Assembly: GCA_027488835.1 (NCBI GenBank)
Contig: JAIYAW010000004.1
Coordinates: 1 to 64,000 of the forward strand
Source of the DNA: Bacteroidota bacterium
GTDB taxonomy: Bacteria; Bacteroidota; Bacteroidia; NS11-12g; UBA955
DNA: 64,000 nucleotides
Reading direction: 5' to 3'
The notes beneath the pieces were generated by a model that was given only the letters and a program-made list of their open reading frames with translations, was not told where the DNA came from and made no database searches. Below are positions 52,760-61,046 of the stretch, in pieces. The stretch's first letter is position 1, and each line of letters opens with the position of its first letter. The position numbers were made by a program, and so were the translations under genes.

Positions 52760-53074
52760 TCAAGAAAAGAACGGGGGAGCCTTGTTGTTGGTTTGGGATA
52801 GAGAAATTTGTCCTTCTTGTACAAAATAATTCGCCCAGCCTAGAAATAGGTTTGTGGTATGAATTTGGTTTTTAAAAGTGGGTGCAAGAAGAACTGGGGC
52901 GTATTGAAAATCGCAAATTGTACAAATCTCCTTTAAAGAATGATTTGCAGTTTTAGCGGAAATTGTATGTTTATGAGTTAGTGAGGTATGGGCGTGCAGA
53001 TGCAGGCTATTGAATTGCACGGTTATAAAAACCAACAGCAATAAAACGCCAATATGAAATCTAGATTTAGACAA
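52760..53074 (-). CDS. Small His/Cys-containing membrane or secreted protein
   Basis: 104 residues with an N-terminal hydrophobic segment (GVLLLLVFITVQFNSLHLHA). It carries LHLHAHTSLTHKHT and a CTICDF motif, a pattern seen in small Bacteroidota proteins that precede metal-linked TonB receptors (DUF2946-like). The start is TTG at 53074, as no ATG is available; it lies 1 bp from the stop of the upstream gene. It is probably the leading partner of the TonB receptor operon, 44 bp before the receptor start. Confidence 0.65.
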   Translation of the reverse strand: MSKSRFHIGVLLLLVFITVQFNSLHLHAHTSLTHKHTISAKTANHSLKEICTICDFQYAPVLLAPTFKNQIHTTNLFLGWANYFVQEGQISLSQTNNKAPPFFS

Positions 53075-53075
53075 A

Positions 53076-53402
53076 TTAAGCCAAGGCTTGCATGTTGTTT
53101 GTCATTTCTCTCAATTCAGTGCGGTTGATTTCGTTTTCACATTTTGCACATAAACTCAAGAAATAGATGAAGTTTTCAGTTTCATCTTCAATGTCTTCAG
53201 CCAAATCAATGGTAAAAGAATCATTTGCCTCTAAATGTTGCCAAGCCAAACGAAGTGCTCTTGAAACCAAAGGATCTTCTTCTTTCAAGGCAAATTCTCT
53301 TGCATCTTGCAACAAAGAAATAATTTTGTCAGCAACGATTCCGTCTTTTTCTACAATAGTGATGGCTTTTTCAATTAAAGCATTTGCTTTTTCAGTACGC
53401 AT
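53076..53402 (-). CDS. Small all-helical hypothetical protein
   Basis: 108 residues from ATG at 53402 (a longer frame upstream has no support). Cytoplasmic, acidic, predicted helical: KANALIEKAITIVEKDGIVA, KIISLLQDAREFALKEEDPL, LAWQHLEANDSFTIDLAEDI. CAKCEN near the C-terminus has a CxxC. TATATTTG lies 8 nt before the ATG. No family recognised. Translation of the next gene may be coupled to it. Confidence 0.7.
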   Translation of the reverse strand: MRTEKANALIEKAITIVEKDGIVADKIISLLQDAREFALKEEDPLVSRALRLAWQHLEANDSFTIDLAEDIEDETENFIYFLSLCAKCENEINRTELREMTNNMQALA

Positions 53403-53452
53403 AATTAATGCAAATATACGAAAAAAAAGCAACTAAATAAATAGGCAATTGC

Positions 53453-54337
53453 CTATACTTTGGCTTTGGGAGTGAATCTTGTTGCTGTAAATACACCAAT
53501 TAAAACGGTCAATATCAATCCTACTTTGTACATTGAAATATGGTCTGTTTTTAAAGCAAATGCAATGATAGTTGCCAATAAAGGTTGCAAATAAATGTAT
53601 AAACCGGCCAATGTAGGTCCCGCTTTTTTTACACTGTATGCGTTTAATAAATATACCAAGAAGCTTGTAAATATGAGAATGTAAAATATTTTATACCAAA
53701 TATCTTGAGGGATGGTTGAAAAATTTATATTTATTAAAGGTAGTAAACCAATTGGGGTAATATAAAGCAATCCAAAGGTGAATGTCCATCGGTTTACTGT
53801 AATAGGACTATATACGGCAGTAAGTTTTTTAACTCTTACCAAATAAACGGCATAAAGCATTGCATTAATTGCAATCCAGAAATCACCCCACATGGTTTTT
53901 TCTGAAAATTTAGCTCCTTTTCCTGCAATGAGTAAAAACGAAGCAATTCCAGCAACAATAAATCCAATTGTAAAAGGGATATTCGGCCATTTCTTCACAC
54001 GGAAATGATCGAAGATGGCAACAAACAACGGCGTGAATAACATTAAAATTGCACCGTTAATGGGGTAGGTGCTTTCAAGTCCCTTAAAAAATAAAAACAT
54101 GTTGGCTGAAGTGCCAAAAAATCCACAAATTGCAAACTCTTTTAAATGTATTTTCCAATCTACTTTATCGGTTTTTTGAAACAGAGCAATAAGGTGGAAT
54201 AGAGAGGTGGCAAAAGCAATTCTCAAAAACACAAATGCTTCAGCCGAAAGATGATTCGGCATAATTTGACCGGCCCATGAAAATAAAATTGCGTAAAGTA
54301 GTGAAACAAAGAATAGGGCAACGTGCACTCTAATCAT
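53453..54337 (-). CDS. EamA / DMT-type transporter
   Basis: 294 residues with ten transmembrane helices in two EamA repeats. VFLRIAFATSLFHLIALF, INGAILMLFTPLFVAIFDHF and LAGLYIYLQPLLATIIAFAL are the characteristic helix 2, 4 and 9 regions. It is a drug/metabolite exporter of unknown substrate. Its start overlaps the stop of the TerB-DnaJ gene by 4 nt. Confidence 0.9.
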   Translation of the reverse strand: MIRVHVALFFVSLLYAILFSWAGQIMPNHLSAEAFVFLRIAFATSLFHLIALFQKTDKVDWKIHLKEFAICGFFGTSANMFLFFKGLESTYPINGAILMLFTPLFVAIFDHFRVKKWPNIPFTIGFIVAGIASFLLIAGKGAKFSEKTMWGDFWIAINAMLYAVYLVRVKKLTAVYSPITVNRWTFTFGLLYITPIGLLPLININFSTIPQDIWYKIFYILIFTSFLVYLLNAYSVKKAGPTLAGLYIYLQPLLATIIAFALKTDHISMYKVGLILTVLIGVFTATRFTPKAKV

Positions 54338-55086
54338 GACCAGCCGTTTTTCTTTTTGATATTATCGTAAGCTGCTTGAACCCTATGGAATTTTTCTTCG
54401 GCTTGCTTTTTCTCACTTTCGCTTAAATCGTTCAAGCGATCAGGGTGAAAACGCATTGCCAACTTTCGGTAAGCCTTTTTAACTTCTTCTTCGGTGGCAG
54501 ACTGACTAACGTCTAAAATTTTGTAATCAGAGTCGGCCGACGTTACGAACATGGCTTTCAACGACAAGTAATCTGGCGTACTAATTCCCAATTGAGAAGC
54601 CACTTGATCGATGAGGGACAATTCAGCCCTCGAAATATCTCCATCGGCACGAGATATTCTGAATAGAATATGAACCAGTTCAAGCCTAGGGCTATAACTC
54701 ATTCTGTTTCTTAAATTTCTACAAACTTCAGTTAAATTGTGGTTTTGCTGTAAATAGTCCCTCAAGCGAAGAAGCAATACTTTTGTTTCGGCTTCGCCAT
54801 ATGTGCGCAGCAGCATGGCTTTTACCATGTCGAGTTCGCTTTTAAGCGTTACCCCATCTGCACGCATGACTGCAGCAATTAGAATGAGAAGAGAATTTTT
54901 AAAGTCGGCAGGGTGATTTTGGTAGGATTGATTGCTGCTATATTGATTTGACTCATTACGAGGAGCTTTTTCTGATTCGCCATTTGAAATATAATCAACA
55001 TAAAACCCGATTAAAAAACCAATCACGGCTCCCACGCCGCCGCTAGACATATAGCCAATGATGGCGCCTATTATTTTAAAACTCAC
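54334..55086 (-). CDS. TerB-DnaJ co-chaperone (DjlA-like)
   Basis: 250 residues from a GTG at 55086. A Gly-rich N-terminal membrane segment (GAIIGYMSSGGVGAVIGFLI) is followed by a TerB-like helical domain (NSLLILIAAVMRADGVTLKS, IDQVASQLGIS) and a C-terminal J domain (ILDVSQSATEEEVKKAYRKL, with the HPD motif in MRFHPDRL). The order TM-TerB-J matches DjlA, a membrane-bound DnaK co-chaperone involved in envelope stress. It lies 6 bp after the DUF4340 gene and overlaps the EamA gene. Confidence 0.9.
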   Translation of the reverse strand: MSFKIIGAIIGYMSSGGVGAVIGFLIGFYVDYISNGESEKAPRNESNQYSSNQSYQNHPADFKNSLLILIAAVMRADGVTLKSELDMVKAMLLRTYGEAETKVLLLRLRDYLQQNHNLTEVCRNLRNRMSYSPRLELVHILFRISRADGDISRAELSLIDQVASQLGISTPDYLSLKAMFVTSADSDYKILDVSQSATEEEVKKAYRKLAMRFHPDRLNDLSESEKKQAEEKFHRVQAAYDNIKKKNGWS

Positions 55087-55092
55087 TGTATA

Positions 55093-56121
55093 TTATTGTA
55101 AAAAGTCGGACAATTTTTTCAAACGGTTTTTCAAAATTACATCTTGTGCCATCCAAATCAAAGGATCATTGGATGCTTTTACCCAATACAATTCTGTTGA
55201 AATTGTTTTCGCAGCTTCTCTATTGGCTTGCATTGCAATGGGCTCGGCGCTATTGGGAAGGGGATATGCTTGAATAATGATTTGTTTTTTGCTTTTCAAT
55301 GTATATGTAAAAAGCACATAAGGAGTACTCTTTAATATGGTATCTCTTTTTAACAAATCGGAGTTAATACCGGCAACTTGACCTGCCTCTCTAGAAAAAT
55401 CTTTACACAGTAATAAATATCCTGCAATTAAACCACGTTTGGCATTAACAGGTTTATTCTGTGAATTGAATAAGGTAAGTTCATCATTTTGTTGTAGAAT
55501 AGAAAATGATTCATTTGGGTTAAAAGGATAAAATACCGAGAGCTTTTCAATGTTCGAAGGTTCTTCGTTTATAAGGTATGGTGTGCGCCAAGAATTGATG
55601 TCGTTATTAAAGTAAGGAGTAACATAACCTTGAAAACCTGGAATTTCAACAACGCAGGGTCTATCGGTTTCAGGATAAAACATATAGGTTGCATCATTGG
55701 CTTGGGTGGAGTTACCAATATATATGGTATGAACTGGTTCGTTGTCTTTGTAAAAGGTAGCTTTGGTTCCATCAATCGTAAGTGCTCTGGTTGCAAATTT
55801 CTTTTCTTCGTTTGAAGTGGGTCTTTTAATTTTAAGTTTAGGCATGGCCCAATTGAGCAGTAAGTTCACGCTATTTGTATCTGCCACAAATCTATCGTTG
55901 TTATTCATTACGAACCAAACGCCGTCTATTTTTTGAAATTGGAGGGACGTTTTTTTGTCGTTATTAGGAGTAAAAACGAATTTGGTAATTTCGTTAGGAT
56001 TTTTTAGGGCAAAAAGGTCGGACTTCCAATCAGAGGTATGGTTCATATTTCGCCAAAGCGTGAAGAAAGCGATAATAGCAACAGCTGCGATGGCAATAGG
56101 TTTAAAATATTTAGGATTCAT
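55093..56121 (-). CDS. DUF4340 family membrane-anchored protein
   Basis: 342 residues from ATG at 56121; one N-terminal transmembrane helix (FKPIAIAAVAIIAFFTLW). The periplasmic part fits DUF4340: LFALKNPNEITKFVFTPNND, FQKIDGVWFVMNN, ALTIDGTKATFYKDNEPVHT and IYIGNSTQAND. DUF4340 proteins often accompany Gld-type ABC transporters, but none is here. TATTTTTG lies 18 nt before the ATG. It is the first gene of an operon with the TerB-DnaJ and EamA genes. Confidence 0.8.
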   Translation of the reverse strand: MNPKYFKPIAIAAVAIIAFFTLWRNMNHTSDWKSDLFALKNPNEITKFVFTPNNDKKTSLQFQKIDGVWFVMNNNDRFVADTNSVNLLLNWAMPKLKIKRPTSNEEKKFATRALTIDGTKATFYKDNEPVHTIYIGNSTQANDATYMFYPETDRPCVVEIPGFQGYVTPYFNNDINSWRTPYLINEEPSNIEKLSVFYPFNPNESFSILQQNDELTLFNSQNKPVNAKRGLIAGYLLLCKDFSREAGQVAGINSDLLKRDTILKSTPYVLFTYTLKSKKQIIIQAYPLPNSAEPIAMQANREAAKTISTELYWVKASNDPLIWMAQDVILKNRLKKLSDFLQ

Positions 56122-56221
56122 TATAATAAAAGAGTGTTGCAAAAATAAACGAAGTTGGGAGATTAAGTAGGGCGGGGATGAATAAAAAATCAAAAAATCT
56201 TAAATATTTTTTCAATTATGA

Positions 56222-56252
56222 TTTGAAAATGCAAAATAAAGTACTATTTTTG
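56222..56252 (+). promoter_or_regulatory. Promoter of the tRNA-tuf-ribosomal protein block
   Basis: TTTG at 56222-56225, 19 nt, then TATTTTTG at 56245-56252: a full match to the Bacteroidota -33/-7 consensus. Start expected near 56258, some 50 nt before the first tRNA. It is the best promoter in the window, as expected for stable RNA. Confidence 0.85.
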
Positions 56253-56307
56253 CAGTCCTTTAAGGAAAAGAACAACAGAATAGCGTTGTTTTTACGTTCT
56301 AAAACAT

Positions 56308-56380
56308 GCCACCATAGCTCAGCTGGTAGAGCAACTGATTTGTAATCAGTAGGTCGTTGGTTCGATCCCGACTGGTGGCT
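56308..56380 (+). tRNA. tRNA-Thr (TGT)
   Basis: 73 nt. Acceptor GCCACCA/TGGTGGC, D-arm AGCTCAGCTGGTAGAGC, anticodon loop TTTGTAA with anticodon TGT, T-arm GTTGGTTCGATCCCGAC. CCA is not encoded. Confidence 0.96.
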
Positions 56381-56431
56381 CGGAGCACTTACGTGCTAAG
56401 AGTTTACGTGTGAATGTAAGCTTTAAATTCT

Positions 56432-56514
56432 GGGGAAATACCAGAGCGGCCAAATGGGGCAGACTGTAAATCTGCTGACTTACGTCTACGGAGGTTCGAA
56501 TCCTTCTTTCCCCA
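56432..56514 (+). tRNA. tRNA-Tyr (GTA)
   Basis: 83 nt with a long variable arm, as expected for bacterial tRNA-Tyr. Acceptor GGGGAAA/TTTCCCC, anticodon loop CTGTAAA with anticodon GTA. CCA not encoded. Confidence 0.96.
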
Positions 56515-56542
56515 CTAGTAAACGTAAGTGTAACAGAATTAT

Positions 56543-56615
56543 GCGGGAGTAGCTCAGTTGGTAGAGCGACAGCCTTCCAAGCTGTAGGTCGCGGGTTCGA
56601 GCCTCGTCTCCCGCT
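56543..56615 (+). tRNA. tRNA-Gly (TCC)
   Basis: 73 nt. Acceptor GCGGGAG/CTCCCGC, anticodon loop CTTCCAA with anticodon TCC, T-loop GTTCGAG. CCA not encoded. Confidence 0.96.
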
Positions 56616-56654
56616 CAAACTAGTTTGTTAAGGTTTTCCCCTTGACAGGCAAAA

Positions 56655-56726
56655 GCCGATGTAGCTCAGGGGTAGAGCGTTTCCTTGGTAAGGAAAAGGT
56701 CAGGGGTTCAATTCCCCTCATTGGCT
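56655..56726 (+). tRNA. tRNA-Thr (GGT)
   Basis: 72 nt. Acceptor GCCGATG/CATTGGC, anticodon loop TTGGTAA with anticodon GGT, T-loop GTTCAAT. It lies 37 bp before tuf, the usual Bacteroidota order. Confidence 0.96.
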
Positions 56727-56763
56727 CAAACAAACTTTTAAAAAAACAAAAACAACAAACACT

Positions 56764-57948
56764 ATGGCAAAAGAAACATTTGACCGTTCCAAGCCGCACT
56801 TGAACATTGGTACCATTGGTCACGTTGATCACGGGAAGACTACCTTGACTGCGGCAATTACATCAGTATTAGCCAACGCTGGTTTTTCTGAAGCGCGTTC
56901 GTTCGATTCAATCGACTCTGCACCTGAAGAGAAAGAGCGTGGTATCACTATTAACACTGCACACGTTGAGTATCAGACGGCTAACCGTCACTATGCACAC
57001 GTAGATTGTCCAGGTCACGCCGATTATGTTAAAAACATGGTTACAGGTGCTGCCCAAATGGATGGCGCTATCTTGGTAGTTGCATCAACTGACGGTCCTA
57101 TGCCACAAACTCGCGAGCACATTTTGTTAGCTCGTCAGGTTGGTGTACCTCGTTTGGTTGTATTCATGAACAAAGTAGATATGGTTGACGATCCAGAATT
57201 GTTAGACCTAGTTGAAATGGAAATGCGTGAGTTATTAGAATTCTACGAATTCGATGCTGAAAACACTCCTATCATCCGTGGATCTGCATTGGGTGGTTTG
57301 AATGGTGACCAAAAATGGGTTGATACCATTCTTGAGTTGATGAACGCTGTAGATAATTGGATTCCAATTCCTCCACGTTTGGTTGACTTGCCATTCTTGA
57401 TGCCAGTTGAGGACGTATTCTCTATCACTGGTCGTGGTACTGTTGCAACAGGACGTATTGAGCGTGGTGTAATCAACGTACAAGATCCAGTAGAAATCAT
57501 TGGATTTGGTTCAACACTTACATCTACTTGTACTGGGGTTGAAATGTTCCGTAAATTGTTAGACCGTGGAGAAGCTGGTGACAACGCTGGTATCTTGTTA
57601 CGTGGTGTTGCAAAAGAGGACATTCGTCGTGGTATGGTAATTTGTGCTCCTAAATCTGTTCAACCGCATAAGAAGTTCAAAGCTGAAGTTTATGTATTGA
57701 GCAAAGAAGAAGGTGGACGTCATACTCCATTCTTTAACAAATATCGCCCACAATTCTATTTCCGTACAACTGACGTTACAGGTGAAATTACCTTAGCTGC
57801 TGGTACTGAAATGATTATGCCTGGTGATAACGTTTCTATTACAGTTGAGTTGATTCAACCAATTGCAATGGAGAAAGGCTTACGTTTCGCTATCCGTGAA
57901 GGTGGTAGAACTGTAGGTGCTGGTCAGGTAACTGAGATTATTGAATAA
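56764..57948 (+). CDS. tuf: Elongation factor Tu
   Basis: 394 residues. EF-Tu carries aminoacyl-tRNA to the ribosome as a GTP complex. [14 protein letters not shown] is G1, the [12 protein letters not shown] region is G3 and FMNKVDMV is G4. Switch I has [11 protein letters not shown]; domains 2 and 3 follow ([34 protein letters not shown]). It lies inside a tRNA cluster (four before, tRNA-Trp after), so it is processed from a common transcript. Confidence 0.98.
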   Translation: MAKETFDRSKPHLNIGTIGHVDHGKTTLTAAITSVLANAGFSEARSFDSIDSAPEEKERGITINTAHVEYQTANRHYAHVDCPGHADYVKNMVTGAAQMDGAILVVASTDGPMPQTREHILLARQVGVPRLVVFMNKVDMVDDPELLDLVEMEMRELLEFYEFDAENTPIIRGSALGGLNGDQKWVDTILELMNAVDNWIPIPPRLVDLPFLMPVEDVFSITGRGTVATGRIERGVINVQDPVEIIGFGSTLTSTCTGVEMFRKLLDRGEAGDNAGILLRGVAKEDIRRGMVICAPKSVQPHKKFKAEVYVLSKEEGGRHTPFFNKYRPQFYFRTTDVTGEITLAAGTEMIMPGDNVSITVELIQPIAMEKGLRFAIREGGRTVGAGQVTEIIE

Positions 57949-57996
57949 TAGTTTAGAACTATAGAATAGAAGGGGTAACTCGTTATCCCTTCTTTT

Positions 57997-58067
57997 ACGA
58001 GCATAGTTCAATGGTAGAATAGAGGTCTCCAAAACCTTTGATCAGGGTTCGAATCCTTGTGCTCGTG
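57997..58067 (+). tRNA. tRNA-Trp (CCA)
   Basis: 71 nt. Acceptor ACGAGCA/TGCTCGT, discriminator G, anticodon loop CTCCAAA with anticodon CCA, T-loop GTTCGAA. It lies between tuf and secE, as usual in Bacteroidota. Confidence 0.96.
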
Positions 58068-58082
58068 CTAATAAAATGCGCA

Positions 58083-58280
58083 ATGTTTGGTAGAATTTCA
58101 AATTACTTCCGTGAGATAAAAGACGAATTGGTTAACAAGGTGTCTTGGCCTACATGGATTGAACTTAGAGAAAGCACGTGGATAGTAATCGTGGCATCTC
58201 TGATTTTTGCTATGGTGATCTGGGGTCTCGATAGCGGGCTAGGTGTAGTTTTAACCCAGTTCTACAATATTTTTAAATAA
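58083..58280 (+). CDS. secE: Preprotein translocase subunit SecE
   Basis: 65 residues from ATG at 58083; a longer frame runs back into tRNA-Trp and is not real. The single-helix short form: an amphipathic N-terminus (YFREIKDELVNKVSWPTWIE) then one transmembrane helix (IVIVASLIFAMVIWGLDSG). It completes the SecYEG channel. It is 5 bp before nusG. Confidence 0.95.
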   Translation: MFGRISNYFREIKDELVNKVSWPTWIELRESTWIVIVASLIFAMVIWGLDSGLGVVLTQFYNIFK

Positions 58281-58285
58281 AAAAA

Positions 58286-58837
58286 ATGACGAATTCAGAA
58301 GACAAACATAAGTGGTACGTAGTTCGTGCAATCACCGGACAAGAGAAAAAGGTGAAGCACAATGTAGAAGTTGAGCTTGAACGCGACAACAAACTTAGTT
58401 ATGTGCCTGAAATTCTCATTCCAACTGAAAAAGTTTACCAAGTTAAAAACGGTAAAAAAGTAATAAAGGAAAGAAATGCATTTCCTGGGTATATTTTAGT
58501 AAGAGCCGATTTTTCTGATCCGGAAATAATGCCTCTTATCAAAAGTGTTTCTGGAGTTGTTGGCTTTCTTGGGTCTAAAGATCAACCTGTTCCACTGCGC
58601 CCTAATGAATTGAGTCGTATTTTAGGTACTGCTGATGAATTAAGTACAGCGGAAGCAACCGACGAAGAACACTTCTTAGTAGGCGAGGCTGTAAAAGTGA
58701 TTGATGGTCCTTTCAATGACTTTGATGGAGTAATTGAAGAAATTAACGAAGAAAAGCGAAAACTTAAGGTGATGGTGAAAATCTTTGGAAGAAGAACACC
58801 ACTTGAGTTGAACTATAATCAAGTACAAAAATTATAA
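58286..58837 (+). CDS. nusG: Transcription antitermination factor NusG
   Basis: 183 residues. The NGN domain (KWYVVRAITGQEKKVKHNVE; PGYILVRADF; GVVGFLGS) is followed by a KOW domain (FLVGEAVKVIDGPFNDFDGV). NusG joins RNA polymerase to the ribosome or Rho. Standard position between secE and rplK. Confidence 0.97.
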   Translation: MTNSEDKHKWYVVRAITGQEKKVKHNVEVELERDNKLSYVPEILIPTEKVYQVKNGKKVIKERNAFPGYILVRADFSDPEIMPLIKSVSGVVGFLGSKDQPVPLRPNELSRILGTADELSTAEATDEEHFLVGEAVKVIDGPFNDFDGVIEEINEEKRKLKVMVKIFGRRTPLELNYNQVQKL

Positions 58838-58858
58838 TAATTGTAACGTAACAGTATA

Positions 58859-59296
58859 ATGGCAAAAGAAGTATCAGGTTTTGTAAGACTCCAAGTAAAG
58901 GGCGGGATGGCAAACCCAGCTCCACCGATTGGACCTGCATTGGGTTCTAAGGGTGTAAACATCATGGAGTTCTGCAAACAGTTTAATGCGCGCACGCAGG
59001 ACAAAATGGGTAAGGTATTACCGGTTGTTTTGACGGTTTATTCCGACAAATCATTCGATTTTATCATCAAAACCCCTCCAGTAGCAATTCAATTAGTTGA
59101 ATATGCGAAGATTCAAAAAGGTTCTGCAGAGCCGAACAGAAAAAAAGTTGGTTCAGTAACTTGGGATGAAGTTCGCACAATTGCCGGTGAGAAAATGCCC
59201 GATTTAAATTGTTTCACTGAAGAATCAGCTATGAAGTTGGTTGCTGGAACAGCAAGAAGTATGGGAATCACGGTAACAGGTGATGCACCATTTTAA
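58859..59296 (+). CDS. rplK: 50S ribosomal protein L11
   Basis: 145 residues. [20 protein letters not shown] is the family signature; the C-terminal half ([20 protein letters not shown]) binds the 23S rRNA GTPase centre. Confidence 0.98.
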   Translation: MAKEVSGFVRLQVKGGMANPAPPIGPALGSKGVNIMEFCKQFNARTQDKMGKVLPVVLTVYSDKSFDFIIKTPPVAIQLVEYAKIQKGSAEPNRKKVGSVTWDEVRTIAGEKMPDLNCFTEESAMKLVAGTARSMGITVTGDAPF

Positions 59297-59309
59297 TTAA
59301 AAAAGGATT

Positions 59310-60005
59310 ATGAAAGTTGGTAAAAAAAGAAAAGAAGCGCTAACCAAATTCGATATCACAAAGTCTTACTCATTGTTGGAAGCTTGTGATATCGTAAAAA
59401 AGATTACAAACACAAAATTCGATTCATCATTTGATATTGATGTAAGATTGGGTGTTGATCCTCGTCAGGCGAACCAAATGGTTCGTGGTGTAGCTAGTTT
59501 GCCACACGGTTTGGGTAAAACTGTTCGTGTGTTGGTTCTTTGTCCTCCAGATAAGGAGCAAGAAGCGAAAGATGCAGGAGCTGATTACGTAGGATTAGAT
59601 GACTACATTGAAAAAATTGCAGGTGGATGGACAGACGTAGATATTATCGTTGCTGTGCCTTCTGTAATGGCTAAATTAGGTCGTTTAGGTAAAGTATTAG
59701 GTCCAAGAAACTTAATGCCGAACCCAAAGAGTGGTACTGTAACCACTGAAGTTGGTAAAGCTGTAATTGAAGTTAAAGCTGGTAAAATTGACTTTAAAGT
59801 TGATAAAACTGGTATTATACACGCATCAGTTGGGAAAGTATCATTTGATGCTGACAAATTGAATGAAAATGCGCTAGAGTTAATAAATGTTTTATACCGT
59901 TTAAAGCCATCTGCAGCTAAAGGTACTTATTTTAAAAGTATCTTCGTTAGCAGTACAATGAGCCCAGGTGTGAATGTAGATGTTAAATCAATTTCAGGTA
60001 TCTAA
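59310..60005 (+). CDS. rplA: 50S ribosomal protein L1
   Basis: 231 residues. [39 protein letters not shown] and [19 protein letters not shown] are the L1 signatures. L1 usually represses its own operon by binding the mRNA leader. Confidence 0.98.
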   Translation: MKVGKKRKEALTKFDITKSYSLLEACDIVKKITNTKFDSSFDIDVRLGVDPRQANQMVRGVASLPHGLGKTVRVLVLCPPDKEQEAKDAGADYVGLDDYIEKIAGGWTDVDIIVAVPSVMAKLGRLGKVLGPRNLMPNPKSGTVTTEVGKAVIEVKAGKIDFKVDKTGIIHASVGKVSFDADKLNENALELINVLYRLKPSAAKGTYFKSIFVSSTMSPGVNVDVKSISGI

Positions 60006-60009
60006 GATT

Positions 60010-60528
60010 ATGAATAAGATAGAAAAACAAGCTATTGTTGCGGAATTGGTTGATTCTTTCAACGCAAACAACATAGTATATTTATGCGATACCGATGGAC
60101 TGTCTGCAAATGCAACAAACTCATTCCGTAGAATGTTATTTGAAAACGGAGTTCAAATGAGAATGGTGAAAAACACTTTGTTGAAATTGGCTATGGATCA
60201 ATCAGACAAAGATTTTGCGGAATTGCCAGAAGTATTAAAGGGAACCACATGTGTGATGTTTTCTGAAAATGCAAAAGCACCTGCAATTTCAATTAAAAAA
60301 TTCCGTAAGGCTACTGACAAACCTTTATTAAAAGGCGCTTGGATAGATCAAAGTGTATTTATTGGTGATAACCAATTGGTAGCTTTGGAGAATTTGAAGA
60401 GCAGAGAAGATCTTATTGGAGAAATCATTGGTTTGTTACAATCACCAGCAAAGAATGTTATTGGTGCATTGCAAGCTAATGCCGGTCAGAAGGTTGCCGG
60501 TTTGGTAAAAGCACTTTCAGAAAGATAA
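60010..60528 (+). CDS. rplJ: 50S ribosomal protein L10
   Basis: 172 residues from ATG at 60010, 4 bp after rplA; the frame open before it overlaps rplA. KQAIVAELVDSFNANNIVYL, FRRMLFENGVQMRMVKNTLL and SRVDL-type C-terminal helix binding L7/L12. It forms the stalk base with L7/L12. Confidence 0.97.
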   Translation: MNKIEKQAIVAELVDSFNANNIVYLCDTDGLSANATNSFRRMLFENGVQMRMVKNTLLKLAMDQSDKDFAELPEVLKGTTCVMFSENAKAPAISIKKFRKATDKPLLKGAWIDQSVFIGDNQLVALENLKSREDLIGEIIGLLQSPAKNVIGALQANAGQKVAGLVKALSER

Positions 60529-60572
60529 ATTAAATTAAATATTAAACAATAAAAAACTAAAAGAAATAAACA

Positions 60573-60950
60573 ATGGTAGATTTAAAAGAATTCGCGAATC
60601 AGTTGGTAAATCTCACTGTAAAAGAAGTTAACGAACTTGCTCAAATTTTGAAAGAAGAGCATGGTATTGAACCTGCTGCTGCTGCTGTTGCAGTTGCTGC
60701 TCCTGCTGCCGGTGACGGTGCTGGTGCTGCTGCTGAACAAACAGAGTTTGACGTTATCTTGAAAAACGCCGGAGCTGGCAAACTTCAAGTAGTTAAAGTT
60801 GTAAAAGACTTGACTGGCTTGGGCTTGAAAGAAGCGAAGGATTTAGTAGACGGTGCCCCTAAAGCTGTAAAAGAAAAAGTTTCTAAAGCAGAAGCTGAAG
60901 ACTTAGCAGCTAAATTGAAAGAAGCGGGTGCTGAAGTTGAAATTAAGTAA
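60573..60950 (+). CDS. rplL: 50S ribosomal protein L7/L12
   Basis: 125 residues. An N-terminal dimerisation helix ([20 protein letters not shown]), a flexible Ala/Gly hinge ([20 protein letters not shown]) and the factor-binding C-terminal domain ([40 protein letters not shown]). The stalk protein contacts EF-Tu and EF-G. Confidence 0.98.
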   Translation: MVDLKEFANQLVNLTVKEVNELAQILKEEHGIEPAAAAVAVAAPAAGDGAGAAAEQTEFDVILKNAGAGKLQVVKVVKDLTGLGLKEAKDLVDGAPKAVKEKVSKAEAEDLAAKLKEAGAEVEIK

Positions 60951-60970
60951 GACCTCCAACATTTAACACC

Positions 60971-60997
60971 AAAGCCCCCGGTTTTCCGTGGGGCTTT
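60971..60997 (+). terminator. rplL-rpoB intergenic hairpin, attenuator-like
   Basis: AAAGCCCC and GGGGCTTT pair around CCGGTTTTCCGT, but no T run follows (CGGCTG). It could be a partial terminator or a processing site that lowers rpoB expression relative to the ribosomal proteins, as known for the rplL-rpoB gap in other bacteria. Confidence 0.6.
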
Positions 60998-61046
60998 CGG
61001 CTGTTACTAGACTCACACCATTGTCAAACTAAAAAACACAAAAAAA

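Noticed and set aside
56346-56832. Minus-strand frames over the tRNA cluster (encoding strings like RRGSNPRPTAW and GIEPTTY)
   Set aside because: These are the well-known false proteins read antisense to tRNA genes; the tRNAs fully explain the sequence.
60971-60997. Full terminator between rplL and rpoB
   Set aside because: The hairpin is not followed by a T run and rpoB must be read through; kept only as an attenuator-like element.
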